The notes under the pieces were generated by a model. The model saw only the letters and a program-made list of their open reading frames with translations. It was not told the origin of the DNA and did no database searches. This document shows, in pieces, positions 35,096-46,150 of a DNA stretch of 64,000 nt. The stretch lies in NCBI GenBank assembly GCA_030068075.1, contig CM057824.1, forward strand, positions 130,190,414-130,254,413. The letters are read 5' to 3'. Source of the stretch: Paguma larvata. Lineage: Eukaryota; Chordata; Mammalia; Carnivora; Viverridae. Each line of letters opens with the position of its first letter. Position 1 is the stretch's first letter. A program made the translations under genes and the position numbers.

Positions 35096-36526
35096 ACTTA
35101 AATGTCTATCGTGATTAACTTATTTTAATTAAGATAACAATTATTGCTGGTTAAATTTCTAGTAAGTAACATCATGCAGAAGCAATAGAAGGACGTAAAG
35201 GAAGAGTGTGTGTAAGATTCCAAGCCAAGAGGTAGGTTAAATAGATTAATTGAAAAGAGAGTATGTGCAGTGGTTACTAATATTTTTTGAACCTTTTTTG
35301 TAAGAAATATATCAACAAGTTTATTTAAAATCTATCTGCATACATGAATGTTATGTATTACCATTTGTAATATTAACTGATCACATTTTCTATAAACCTG
35401 TGTTTTCAGAAAGATAGAGAAAAATTTGAATAAAGGATTTTATTTAGCAGAGTAGGGTCAGTTACTCAATATATATATACTCAAATATATTTTTCTACAT
35501 GTTTAATGGATTATATATGAAAAGCATTAGAATACTGGCCCAGGAAAGAATTAACAAATTCTTTTGGTCATTTATCCATTTTTCTTTTTTTTTTAATAAT
35601 CTAGAAAATGGAGTGAGAGATAAGCAGGGAGAGAAAAATAATAAAGTAGAGAAAGAACAAGAGATAAACAACTACTAAAATTTTTAATACATACCAATCA
35701 ACAAACTAAAACAGTAGTTCTTCAGAGCCTTTTGATGTACAGCCTTAGTCTAATTAATTATTTTTTGTGTATCAAATAAAATATAAAGTTTATTCTGTGT
35801 GTGTATGGGAACAAACAAAAAAACAATCTTCTAAGTTATAGGGCATTTTAATTTATGATTTTATACATGTGAAATTATTTTCAATTTCTTATTATTGATT
35901 CTGTCTCTGAAGAGTCCACTGAACCTAACACATATGTAAAAATTGCTTCTGAAAGGAACAGATTTATCTGGGCAATTACTACATTGACTAAGGAACAAGA
36001 AGGCTGAGTTCCCTCTTAACACAATTGTTCTTTTATTGACTAATGTTAAGTGAGAGACAGATTCAAAGCCTTAGGACACAGGAACAATTATCCTTTCCTG
36101 AGAGCGAAACCTGAGGCTCGGTAGAGACTGGAATTCTAGAATAAGTCATTGGAATAGTGTTGGCAGCCGTATGGATCCACTGTTTGAAAATAAATTTATG
36201 CCATGTGGTTACCATGATGACTGAAATAAACGCCCAGCAGTATACAAAGCCAACCATTATTCGTTAGCTGAGATTATTTCAGTCATTGTTAGTGTATTTT
36301 TGTTTAAACTGATTGTTTGCTTGATATCCAAGAATTATTAATGTGACAATACTCATGTCACAAACAACAATAAGCTAACTTTATAGCATTATCTAATTAT
36401 TTTTCTTTTTAGTAGTGATTGATTTTTAAAGCAAATACCATGGTTCACAAAAAAACCTTACATAATTCTTAGGTCTAAGTTGTATGACAAAAATCAATCT
36501 CTCAAAAAGAAAATGATTGTTACTAG
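35096..36526. other. Unassigned AT-rich sequence
   Basis: No gene or named repeat is seen in about 1.4 kb. The 64-codon minus frame 36063-36257 has no recognised domain. Confidence 0.45.
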
Positions 36527-36538
36527 AAATTAGATTAG

Positions 36539-36752
36539 GGGCACCTGGGTGGCTCCGTTGGTTAAGCGTCCAACTTCGGCTCAGATCATGATCTCACAGT
36601 TTGTGAGTTTGAGCCCCTTGTCGGGCTCTGTGCTGACAGCTCTGAGCCTGTAGCCTGCTTCGGATTCTGTGTCTCCCTCTCTCTGTCCCTTCCCCACTCA
36701 TGCTCTTTCTCTCTGTCTCTCAAAAATAAATAAACATTAAAAAAATAAAAAT
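36539..36752 (+). repeat. Felid-type SINE
   Basis: The head 'gggcacctgggtggctccgttgg' is followed by 'ccaacttcggctcagatcatgatctcacagtttgtgagtttgagcccc' and 'gtcgggctctgtgctgacagctctgagcc', then 'tctcaaaaataaataaacattaaaa'. The 12-bp duplication AAATTAKATTAG is at 36527-36538 and 36753-36764 (one mismatch). Confidence 0.95.
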
Positions 36753-36764
36753 AAATTATATTAG

Positions 36765-37164
36765 CTGCAGCAACCAGTCTCAATGAGAACAGTCACACAT
36801 ACTCTCGTGTTTACTCAGTGTTAAGTGTGCCGTGCATTTATTCTTACTGTGGGATGAATACTAAAGGCAATATAAGCCTGGTGGAAGAGATCAAATTTTT
36901 GTGTGGATTAAAAACTACAAAATTAGTAATTGCTCTTAGGTCTTTTTCTTTCTCAGATAACATGTATGTGATATACTTATTTCTTTATTCCCATAACCAT
37001 AACTATAAACCTTTGCCCTCAGTCTTGAGACAGACCCATCCAGATTCCCCCATGTCCTCTAGCATTGAACTGTCTCAAAATTCAGTCTTGAAACCCAGCC
37101 CTCTTACCTAGGTAATTAGTGCTAGAAATCACAAGAAAGATATAAGCTTAATTTCTTCTTCCAT
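36765..37164. other. Unassigned sequence
   Basis: The 97-codon plus-strand frame 36818-37111 lies here. It has no recognisable domain and no visible splice or promoter context, so I do not call it a gene. Confidence 0.45.
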
Positions 37165-37265
37165 TTGTTTATTACTCTTTTTTCATCCATTTATTTAACA
37201 TCACTATGTGCTGAGAGCTGAGTATATAACAATGAGCAAATCAGCTTAGAAAAGACCTTCAAAGT
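37165..37265 (+). repeat. L2-like fragment
   Basis: 'catccatttatttaacatcactatgtgctgagagctgagtatataacaatgagcaaat' follows the common L2 pattern 'atttattgagtgcctactatgtgcc...ggggatacagcagtgaacaaa', heavily diverged. Confidence 0.5.
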
Positions 37266-37393
37266 ACATACATCAACCTACTTATTCAAGCCAAGCATTC
37301 TTATCCTTATTTCAGTTCGACTATGGCATAAACCAAAATGCACACACTCTCTCCCCCTGTCCCTCTAGTTTCTTCCCTTTCTGTCTCACACAT

Positions 37394-37396
<3 letters not shown>

Positions 37397-37426
<30 letters not shown>
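37397..37426. repeat. (CA)n microsatellite
   Basis: About 15 CA units, preceded by CT-rich sequence from 37345. Confidence 0.96.
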
Positions 37427-37428
<2 letters not shown>

Positions 37429-37464
37429 CACACAGCTTTTAACAATAGTTAGTATTTTAACTTG

Positions 37465-37600
37465 TGTTATAATGATATTAACACATACAAACACATATAA
37501 TTATATTTGTGCATGTAACTGTTAACATATGTGTGACATTTGTTCTAGGTACTTTAAGCATAAACTAATTAGGATTTGTAAAGTTGGTAGTTTTGACTTT
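37465..37600. repeat. Right copy of a local duplicated block
   Basis: The partner of 34972-35095, about 2.5 kb away in direct orientation. It is slightly longer because of small insertions in the CA/TA-rich middle. The MIR that borders the left copy is not present beside this one. Confidence 0.65.
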
Positions 37601-38019
37601 TGCACATAAATGTATACTTTTAATATACATTAGTCATTTCGATAGTGTGAGTAGCTTAAAATGTTGGCAATTGTTCTCACAACAATTTACTTGCAATGAA
37701 GTTTACTTGCAATGAAGGTAGAAATCTGACATGTAATTAAAGTGAAATTATTTTATCATGTGATCTCAAGGAAGCAAGTAAAATAGATATCAATGTAGAA
37801 AGGAAGAGGATATATTTTTCTTGATAAATCTTTAATTGCTTGGTATTTTAATCTATGATCTGCTTAAAGTGTTAAAATTTAAATATTAATATTTAATATT
37901 AATAGAATGTAACCTAAAGTGAAGAAACCGTAGAAGAAAAGTGTATTGATACATCTCTACATAAACCAACCACTCTGTTTTTAATTATAATCTCAATTTT
38001 TAAGAAATACTTGGGGGCT
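37601..38019. other. Unassigned AT-rich sequence
   Basis: I see no gene or named repeat. A small local direct repeat 'acttgcaatgaag' occurs twice near 37690-37716. Confidence 0.5.
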
Positions 38020-38245
38020 TTTGATACAGACCGATATGGTTTAAATTATAGCTCTTCCATGAATTTTTCTCATAATCTTATACAATGTAGCCCAATGAGT
38101 AAGCTTAGTTATATCATCTGTGAAATAGAGATAATAATATGTGACTGATATAATTATTATGAAGATGGAGATAGTGAAGGCAAAGTAATTAGCACAGTAC
38201 CTAGCACACAGTAAATTCTCGGTAAGTGGTAGCTGTCATTTGAGA
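38020..38245 (+). repeat. MIR SINE, sense
   Basis: 'tagctcttccatgaatttttctcataatcttatacaatgtagcccaatgagtaagcttagttatatcatctgtgaaatagagataataata' and 'attagcacagtacctagcacacagtaaattctcggtaag' follow MIR order in + orientation with typical divergence. Confidence 0.75.
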
Positions 38246-39300
38246 GACACATGAAGACAATTTAATTTTGTTAAAAATGAAAATTCCATAAAATCTATGA
38301 CTCTCTGGTTGTGTATGGATTAAAATGTAATCAAACCAAACCCAGAGTACAGCCGGGATTGACCACTGTGAATGATTTACAGTTTAGTATGAATGTTCTA
38401 TACCACACATGATAGTGGGTATGTACACCTGCTTTATAGTGAAAGGATCCCTATGACAAGTCATCAAAATTTTCTGCTCACTAAGGATCCTTTCTAAGCT
38501 TCCCTATTTAAGAGTGGGTTAGAGAGACTTTTGTGTATAAAACAAAACAGTTCAGTCTATGTCATGTGGAGCTGGAAATAACTATAAAAATAATAATTCT
38601 TGTTATTATGATTGATATTACACAGAGATCATCATGGCAATTAGGATCATTTTTTAGAAGAAAAACTAAACTTCTGTAAAAATTTCTTGCCCTCTTGCTT
38701 TTAATTTTGAAACGCAGTTGAAGAAATATTGTGTTGTAACTGATAAGGTGAATTCACTCTGGGTTTCCCCTCAGGCAAAGTCATTTACCTAAAGTTATGC
38801 ACCATCAAGAAATTACTGTGAAAAAGTATAATACATGTTACTAACTAAACATTTCATTTATTGACAAATTTAATTTCAAAGATTTGCTTTCAAATATATA
38901 TAGGAAAAATGATATCTATTTTGTACCCATATAATTATTTATAAATTAATTATGGTTTATAGTAGGTGGATTCCATGGAACCATGGAATATGTTTAACAT
39001 AGCACATTTTTGTGGTGTTTTTGTAAAATCCGCTTTGATGATGAGCCAAACAAGGAAAGAAATACAAAAGTCTGAATGGCTTGCATGAGAAACAGCCCAA
39101 TTAGCTCACCCTCTCTTTATAGTCAGAAGTATATGGATATAAAATTGTCAGGTGCATATAGAGCTAAACAGGGGAAGGTTTTTAATATTAGAGTCAATTA
39201 ATTGGAATTGAATACTTAATGAACATATATTGATCTTGTCCAAAAAAAATATGAGAAACATAGACAGATTTCTTAAAGCATAATTAAGTAAGGTAGACAG
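38246..39300. other. Unassigned AT-rich sequence
   Basis: No gene or named repeat is seen in about 1 kb. Confidence 0.45.
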
Positions 39301-39329
39301 AAAAGTGAATGGGCAATTACGATGGAAAG

Positions 39330-39550
39330 GGGGGCGCCTGGGTGGCTCAGTCAATTAAGGCTCTGACTTTGGCTCAGGTCATGATCTCATGGTCTGTCAG
39401 TTTGAGCCCAGCGTTGGGCTCTGTGCTGACAACTCAGAGCCTGTAGCCTGCTTCGGATTCTGTGTCTCCCTCTCTCTCTCTGCTGCTTCCCTGCTCATGC
39501 TCTCTCTCTCTCTAAAAAAATAAACTTTTTAAAAAATTTAAAAAAAAGAA
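39330..39550 (+). repeat. Felid-type SINE
   Basis: The head 'ggggcgcctgggtggctcagtc' is near-consensus, followed by 'ggctcaggtcatgatctcatggtctgtcagtttgagccc', 'gcgttgggctctgtgctgac' and 'agcctgcttcggattctgtgtctccctctctctctctgc'. The duplication is not clear. Confidence 0.95.
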
Positions 39551-39830
39551 AAAGATACTCTGGCAGGGAAATCTGAAAGTCTTTTTTTTGGAAGTGCAAC
39601 TGATATACAATAGTATATTAGTTTAGTTTCAGATGTACATCATAGTGATTCAATAACTGTACACATTACAAAATTCTCACCACAGTAAATGCGTTACCAT
39701 TTGTCACCATACAGTGTTATTATAATATCATTGACTATATTCCCTATGCTGTACTTTTCATCCTTATTGACATATTTATTTTATAACTGGAAGTTTGTAC
39801 CTCCTAATCTCCTTAGGAGATTAATTGCCT

Positions 39831-39855
39831 TAATTAATTAATTAATTAATTAATT
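39831..39855. repeat. (TTAA)n simple repeat
   Basis: Six TTAA units inside the L1 3' region. Confidence 0.92.
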
Positions 39856-40122
39856 GCCCATCCCCCTGACACTCGGGTTTCCTCCCTTTTGGCAATGACC
39901 AGTTTGTTCTCTTTATCAGTCTATTTCTGTTTTGTCTGTTAGTTCATGTTTTGTTTTTTATATTCCACATATAAGTGAAATCATATGGCATTTGTTTTCT
40001 ATTTGACTTATTTCATTTCGCATAATATCCTGTAGGTGCGCCCATGTTGTTGCAAATTGAAAGATTCACTCTTTTTTACACCTCAGTAATATTCCATTGT
40101 ATATCTATACCACATCTTCTTT

Positions 40123-40576
40123 TTAAAAAATTTTTAATGTTTATTTTTTTTAATTTTTTTAACATTTATTTATCTTTGAGAGACATAGAGACAGAGCATG
40201 AGCAGGGGAAGGGCAGAGAGAGAGGGAGATACAGAATCGGAAGCAGGCTCCAGGCTCTGAGCCGTCAGGCCAGAGCCCGATGTGGGGCTTGAACTCACAG
40301 ACTGTGAGATCATGACCTGAGCCGAAGTCGGACACCTAACCAACTGAGTCACCCAGGTGCCCCTAATGTTTATTTATTTTTGAGAGAGAGAGAGAAGGAG
40401 AGAGACAGAGCATAAGTAGGGGAGGGGCAAAGAGAGAGGGAGACACAGAATCGGAAGTAGGTTCCAGGCTCTGAGCTGTCAACATAGAGTCAAATGCAGG
40501 GCTTGAACTCACGAACCATGAGATCATGAGCTAGGCCAAAGTCCAACATCTAACTGACTGAGCCACCCAAGCGCCG
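40123..40576 (-). repeat. Carnivore SINE interrupted by another SINE
   Basis: The outer element is the tail fragment about 40123-40146 plus 40364-40576, ending in the reversed head 'gactgagccacccaagcgcc'. An 18-bp perfect duplication of L1 sequence, CTATACCACATCTTCTTT, flanks the whole (40105-40122 and 40577-40594), proving a single insertion into the L1. Confidence 0.93.
40147..40363 (-). repeat. Carnivore SINE nested in the outer SINE
   Basis: It is full length from 'ttaatttttttaacatttatttatctttgag' to the reversed head 'caactgagtcacccaggtgcccc'. Its target was the tail of the outer SINE: TAATGTTTATTT occurs at 40135-40146 and 40364-40375. This string also occurs naturally in SINE tails, so the exact junction is slightly ambiguous. 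Confidence 0.92.
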
Positions 40577-41699
40577 CTATACCACATCTTCTTTATCCAT
40601 TCATCAGTAGACAGACACTTGGGTCCTTCCATAACTTGGCTACTGTAAGCAATGCTGCGGTAAACATAGAGGTGCTTATCTTTTCAAATTAGTGGTTTCA
40701 TTTTCTTTGAGCACTGGAATTACTGGGTTATATGGTATTCTTATTTTTAAGTTTTTGAGGAACCTCCATACTGTTTTCCATAGCGGCTGCACCTATTTTT
40801 ATTCCCATCAAAAGTGCACAAGTGTTCACTTTTTCCACCTCCTCACCAACACTTGTTATTTCTTGTCTTTTTGATACCAACCATTCTGACTGGTATAAGG
40901 TGATATCTCACTGTGGTTTTGATATACATTTCCCTGCTGATTAGTGATATTGAATATCTTTTCATACGTCTGTTTGCCATATGTATGTATTCCATGGAGA
41001 AATGTCTGTTCAGGTCATCTGCCCATTTTTTAAATCTGATTATTAGTTTTCTTGTTGTTAAGTTGCATGGGTTCTTTATGTATTTTGGATATTAACCCCT
41101 TATCAGATATATCATTTGCAAATGTCTTCCCTATGTTTCCCTTTCATTGATAGTTTCCTTCATTGTGCTTAGTTTAATGTAGTCCCAACTGTTTATTTTT
41201 GCTGTCATTTCACTTGGCTGAGGAGATAGATCCAGAAAAATAATGTTTAGACCCATGTCTAAGAGATTACTGCCTATGTTTTCTTTTAGGAGTTTTATGG
41301 TTTCGAGTCTTGCATTTAGGTCTTTAATCCATTTTGAGTTTACTTTTGTGCATGATGCAAGAAATTAGTCTAGTTTCATTATTTTGCATGTAGCTGTTCA
41401 GTTTTTCCAACACTATTTATTGAAAAGACTATCTTTTCCCCACTGTGTATTGTTGTTTCCTTTATCATAGATCAACTGGCCATCTAAGTGTGGGTTTATT
41501 TCTGGGATCTCTATTTTGTTCTATCGATCTATGTGTCTATATCTGTGCCAGTACCATACTGTTTTGATTACTATAGTTTGGTAGTATAGTTTGAAATCTG
41601 GGATTTTGATACCTTCAGCTTTGTTATTCGTCTCAGGATTGCTTTAGCTATTTGGGAACTTTTGTGGTTCAGTACAAATTTTAGAATTATTAGTTCTGG

Positions 41700-42141
41700 A
41701 GGTACCTGCATGGCTCAGTTGACTAAGTGTCCAATTCTTTTTTTTTTAATGTTTATTTATTTTTGAGAGAGAGGGAGAAGCAGAGTGCAAGCAGGGGAGG
41801 GGGAGAGAGAGGGAGTCACAGAATCTGAAGCAGTCTCCAGGCTTTGAGCTGTCAGCACAGAGCCTGACACAGGGCTCGAACTCACCAGCTGTCAGATCAT
41901 GACCTGAGCTGAAGTCAGACACTCAACCAACTGAACCACCCAAGTGCCCCAAGAAACATTTGACTCTTGATTTCTGCTGAGGTCATGATCTCATGGTTCA
42001 TAGGATAAAGCCCCAAGTTGAGCTCTGTGCTGACACCACAGAGTCTGCTTGGGATACTCTCTCTCCTTCTCTCTCTGTGTCCCTCCCTCACTCATATGCA
42101 TCTTCTCTCTCAAAATAAATAAATATGTTTTAAAGAAAGAT
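41700..42141 (+). repeat. Carnivore SINE interrupted by a minus-strand SINE
   Basis: The outer element is 41700-41737 ('ggtacctgcatggctcagttgac...gtccaattc') plus 41951-42141 ('ttgactcttgatttctgctgaggtcatgatctcatgg...'). The 15-bp duplication AATTATTWGTTCTGG flanks it at 41685-41699 and 42142-42156 (14 of 15). The host L1 continues on both sides. Confidence 0.93.
41738..41950 (-). repeat. SINE inserted head-on into the outer SINE
   Basis: It runs from the T-rich tail and 'aatgtttatttatttttgagagagagg' to the reversed head 'accaactgaaccacccaagtgcccc'. The orientation is opposite to the outer copy, so transcripts would fold. The target-site duplication around 'gtccaattct/catttgactct' is weak. 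Confidence 0.92.
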
Positions 42142-42290
42142 AATTATTTGTTCTGGTTCTGTGAAATATCCTATTGCTCTTTTGACAGGAATTCCAATGA
42201 ATTTATAGTTTTCTTTGAGTAGTACAGACATTTGAACAGTATTAATTCTTATAATTCATGAGCATGATATATTTTTCCATTGATTTGTGT

Positions 42291-42789
42291 CAAAATACTA
42301 CAAGTCTTATAGGAGCTTCAAGAAAATACTATAGAATGCAGTCTTCACAAAATTAGAACAGGAAAAGTACTTTACATTAAATTAATGTACACACACCCAC
42401 ATATAAGCACATATTGTCTGATACTGTGTTTCAAGATAAAGACTTATCATAGAATAGGAATTAGAAGACATTTGTTCCATCATGAGTCTGCTGTATTTGA
42501 CAAGACCCTTGTCAAACTATTCCAGTTGATTTCAGGATTTAGAAGCTATTCAATTAGGAACATACCTTTTAAAATTTAAGTTTTTAAGTAGAAGGGATTT
42601 TAGTATTCCTCTTTAAAGGAAGATTCGCGAACAACGAAAAATTAACATGAATGAAAGTATTTCTTCATATGAATGTAATATTCATATTTATTGCACTAAA
42701 TAGCTCTGTGCTAATATGGTCTTCTGTACTCATTAGCCATAGGTAATACTTTTAATTTTCTTACATAATGATAAATTTTAAAAGTTTAC
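42291..42789. other. Unassigned AT-rich sequence
   Basis: I see no gene or named repeat. Confidence 0.5.
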
Positions 42790-42985
42790 ATTTGTTGAGG
42801 ACTTACATGCCAGGAAGTTTTCTGAAATCTTTACATATAACCACCTGACTAAACCCTCACAACTGTGACATTGGACCTGCTGTCATTCCCATTTGATAAT
42901 TAAAGAAACGGAAGAGAAATAAAAGCTTCCCAAAGGTTCTGTGGCAGTTAACGGGCAAAACCAGGGTTCAAAGTAAGTTGAGGAG
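42790..42985 (-). repeat. MIR SINE, antisense
   Basis: On the + strand, 'gaggacttacatgccaggaagttttctgaaatctttacatataaccacctgactaaaccctcacaactg', 'cattcccatttgataattaaagaaacggaag' and 'gcaaaaccagggttcaaag' are reversed MIR blocks in order. Confidence 0.75.
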
Positions 42986-43202
42986 CACGTTCTCTTAATG
43001 TATGTGTTAAGTACATCAAAAACATCATGTTTTACATTTTTCACTGGAGATTTTAGGCTAGACAATACATATTCACACTGGTTCCATTAAATCAGTGTTC
43101 CAACGATAGGACTTTACTCATAACTAAATAAGGTATAGGTAAAGTATAGGCGTAACTAGGTAGCCAGTATTACATTGCAGAATAAAATCATAACCTGGCT
43201 TC

Positions 43203-43375
43203 TTTTAAAATTTTTTATTTATTTTTGAGAGGCAGAGAGACAGAGTGCGAGTGGAGGAGGGTCAGAGAGAGAGGAAGACAGAACAGAGCCCGATGCACGC
43301 CTTGAACCCACGAACTGTGAGATCATGATCTGAGCTGAACTCAGACACTAAACAGACTGAGCTGTTCAGTGTCTC
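43203..43375 (-). repeat. Carnivore SINE, shortened
   Basis: 'tttatttatttttgagaggcagagagacagagtgcgagtgg' leads to 'cgaactgtgagatcatgatctgagctgaac' and the reversed head 'gactgagctgttcagtgtctcc', which is mutated. The middle segment is short. The 13-bp duplication CATAACCWGGCTT is at 43189-43201 and 43376-43388. Confidence 0.92.
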
Positions 43376-43388
43376 CATAACCAGGCTT

Positions 43389-43609
43389 TTCACTGAAGAC
43401 ATTTATGACAGTTTTGCTAAACCTATGTTGCAGGATTTTCAGAATATAATATTTTTATATGGATAAACAGAATAAGAGAAAAAGACCTTTCATTTAACAA
43501 TACTAGAATTAGAGAAGCAGATGTAGTTATTAAAAATATGGCAAAATATGAAAGAAATTTTTTCCCAAAATCCATTGATATATATGTATGTGTATATGTA
43601 TATATACAC
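43389..43609. other. Unassigned sequence with TATG/TATA-rich end
   Basis: Low-complexity TATATGTATGTGTATATG sequence at 43578-43615 borders the L1 3' end. Nothing else is seen. Confidence 0.5.
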
Positions 43610-43611
43610 AC

Positions 43612-45805
43612 ATATATTTAAATATAATTTATCGTCAAGTTGGCTAACATATAGTGTATTCAGTATGCTCTTGGTTTGGGGGTAGATTCCGATGATTCAT
43701 CGCTTACATATAACACCCAGTGCTCATCCCAACAAGTGCCTTCCTCAATGCCATTTCCCGCTTTCCCCCTCATCCCCACCAATCCTCAGTTTGTTCTCTG
43801 TATTTAAGGGTCTTTTATGGTTTGCCTCCCTCCCTCTCTGTTTGAAACTATTTTTCCCCTTCCTTTCCCCCATGGTCTTCTGTTAAGTTTCTCAAGTTCC
43901 ACATACGAATGAAAACATATGATATCTGTCTTTCTCTCACTGAATTACTCAGCATAATACTCTCCAGTTCCATCCCTGTTATTGCCAAAAGCAGGCTTTC
44001 ATTCTTTCTCATTGCCAAGTTGTATTCTATTGTATATCTAAACTGCATCTTCTTTATCCATTCATCAGTTGATGGACATTTAGGCTCTTGGCTATTGTTG
44101 AATAATTTGGCTATTGTTGAAAGTGCTGCTGTAAGCATTGGGGTACATGTGCCGCCATGCATCAGCACTCCTGTATCCTTTGGATACATTCCTAGCAGTG
44201 CTGTTACTGGGTCATAGGGCAGTTCTGTTTCTAATTTTTTGAGAAACCTCCACGCTGTTTTCCAGAGCCGCCGCACCAGTTTGCATTCCCACCAATAATG
44301 CAAGAAGGTTCTTGTTTTTCCACATCTTCACCAGCGACTGTTGTTTCCTGGCTAGTTCATTTTAGCCCCTCTGACTGGTTTGAGATGGTATCTCAATGTG
44401 GTTTTGATTTGTATTTCCCTGATGGTGAGTGATGTTAAGCATCTTTTCATGTGTCTGTTAGCCATCTGGATGTCTTCTTTGGAGAAGTGTCTACTCATGT
44501 CTTCTGCTCCTTTCTTCACTGTATTATTTTTTTTTGGGGGGGTGTTGAGTTTGGTAAGTTCTTTATAAATTTTGGATACTAACCCTTTGTCTGATATGTC
44601 ATTTGCAAATATATTTTCCCATCATGTTGGATGCCTTTTAGTTTTGTTGGTTGTTTCCTTTGCAGTGCAGAAGATTTTTATCTTGATGAGGTCCCAGTAG
44701 TTCATTTTTGCTTTTATTTCCCTTAGCTTCAGAGATGTGTTGAGCAAAAAATTGCTGTGGCTAAGGTCAAGAGGTTGTTGCCTGTTTTATCCTGTAGGTG
44801 TTTGATGGTTTTCTGTCTCACATTTAGGTCTTTCTTCCATTTTGAGTTTATTTTTGTGAGTGCTATAAGAAAGTGGTCCAGTTTCATTCTTCTGCATGTT
44901 GCTGTCCTGCTCTCCCAGCACCATTTGCTAAGGAGACTAGTTTTTGTTTTGTTTTGTTTTGTTTTTTCCACTGGATATTCTTTCCTGCTTTGTCCAAGAT
45001 TAATTGGCCATACATTTGTGGGCCCAGTTCTGGGTTCTCTATTCTGTTCCATTGATCTATGTGTCTTTTTTTGTGCCAGTACCATGCTGTCTTGATGATT
45101 ACAGTTTGTAGTAGAGGCTAAAGTCTGGGATTGTGATGCCTCCCACTTTGATTTTCTTCTTTAATATTACTTTGGCTATTCGGGGTCTTTTGTGGTTCCA
45201 TATAAATTTTAGGATTGTTTGTTCTAACTTTGAGAAGAATGCCAGTGCAATTTTGATTGGGATTGAATTGAATGTGTGGATTGCTTTGGGTAGTATTGAC
45301 ATTTTAACAATATTTATTCTTTCATTCGATGAGCATGGAATATTTTTCCATTTCTTTGCGTCTTCTTCAATTTCCTTCATAAGGTTTCTGTAGTCGTCAG
45401 CATACAAATCTTTTATTTTTGGTTAGGTTTATTCCTAGGTATTTTATGGTTCTTGGTGCAATTGTGAATGGGGTCGATTTCTTGATTTCTCTTTCTGTTG
45501 CTTCATTCTTGATGTATAGAAATGCGACTAATTTCTGTACATTGATTTTGTATCCTACGACTTTGCTGAATTCGTGTATCAGTTCTAGCAGCTTTTTGGT
45601 GGAGTCTTTCAGGTTTTTTGTTAGAGAATCATATCATCTGCAAAAAGTGAAAGTTTGACTTCTTCTTTTCCAATTTGCATTCCTTTTATTTCATTTTGTT
45701 GTCAATTGCTGAGGCTAGGACTTCCAACACTATGTTAAACAACAGTGGTGAGAGTGCACACACCTGTCGTGTTCCTGATCTCAGGGGGAAAGCTCTCAGT
45801 TTTTA
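43612..45805 (-). mobile_element. Antisense L1, less decayed, 5'-truncated
   Basis: On the + strand it runs 3' UTR ('aatttatcgtcaagttggctaac'), then ORF2 backwards to about 45,800. The minus-strand frame 43848-44303 (151 aa) is the ORF2 C-terminal region, with 'HYWWECKLVRRLWKTAWRFL' and 'PKCPSTDEWIKKM', both typical of L1. Frames 45099-45407 (102 aa) and 44729-45085 (118 aa) give more upstream ORF2, including '[20 protein letters not shown]'. Open frames of 100-150 codons, separated by only a few breaks, make it younger than the other L1 copies here. The catalytic reverse-transcriptase centre and ORF1 are lost by 5' truncation, so it cannot move itself. Confidence 0.93.
44941..44966. repeat. 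(TTTTG)n insertion in L1 ORF2
   Basis: Five TTTTG-like units at a point where L1 ORF2 is normally not repetitive. It reads as a Lys/Gln/Asn-rich insert in the minus-strand frame. Confidence 0.8.
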
Positions 45806-45984
45806 AAGTTAGGTTATTGCCCACTAAAAAATATCTAAAGCTCTTGATTGTATGGAAAATTAAAGAGCATATTATTAGATCATTTGATGTCTCTCTAGAA
45901 AGCCCAAAGAAAATACTTACAATTTAACAAATGATATCTAATTAAGAAAAATATAAATGTTATCTTAGCACTTGAAATAAAATA
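45806..45984. other. Unassigned AT-rich sequence
   Basis: I see no gene or named repeat. Confidence 0.5.
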
Positions 45985-46150
45985 CAACCTGGATTTTAGT
46001 ACTGACTCTGTTGCTGAGAAGCTGTGAGACCTGGGAAAAATCTTTTAACTTCTCTGAGCCATAGTTGCAGATCTGGAACGGAGGGGCTAGGAATCACAAA
46101 TTGATCCCTGAGGTCCCCTCATGCTGTAATAAGCTATGATTGCATGAAAT
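45985..46150 (+). repeat. MIR SINE, sense
   Basis: 'cctggattttagtactgactctgttgctgagaagctgtgagacctgggaaaaatcttttaacttctctgagccatagttgc' matches the sense MIR core in order. Confidence 0.75.

Larger units (their letters stand above)
39575..42290 (-). mobile_element. Antisense L1, ORF2 3' half and 3' UTR, carrying two SINE nests
   Basis: On the + strand it runs 3' UTR ('ggaagtgcaactgatatacaatag', 39590), then the ORF2 C-terminal blocks 'gtaatattccattgtatatctataccacatcttc' (40086), 'ggaacctccatactgttttcc' (40760) and 'ttaaccccttatcagatat' (41091). It continues to 'gtgccagtaccatactgttttgattac' (41547) and the 5' truncation near 42290. SINE nests interrupt it at 40123-40576 and 41700-42141. It includes a (TTAA)n run at 39831-39855. 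Frames are broken; inactive. Confidence 0.88.

Noticed and set aside
43848..44303. A 151-codon minus-strand frame as a host gene
   Set aside because: The protein is the L1 ORF2 C-terminal region and belongs to the truncated L1.
44757..45095. A 112-codon plus-strand frame
   Set aside because: It is the complementary strand of L1 ORF2; the Phe/Leu/Cys-rich protein is a shadow frame.
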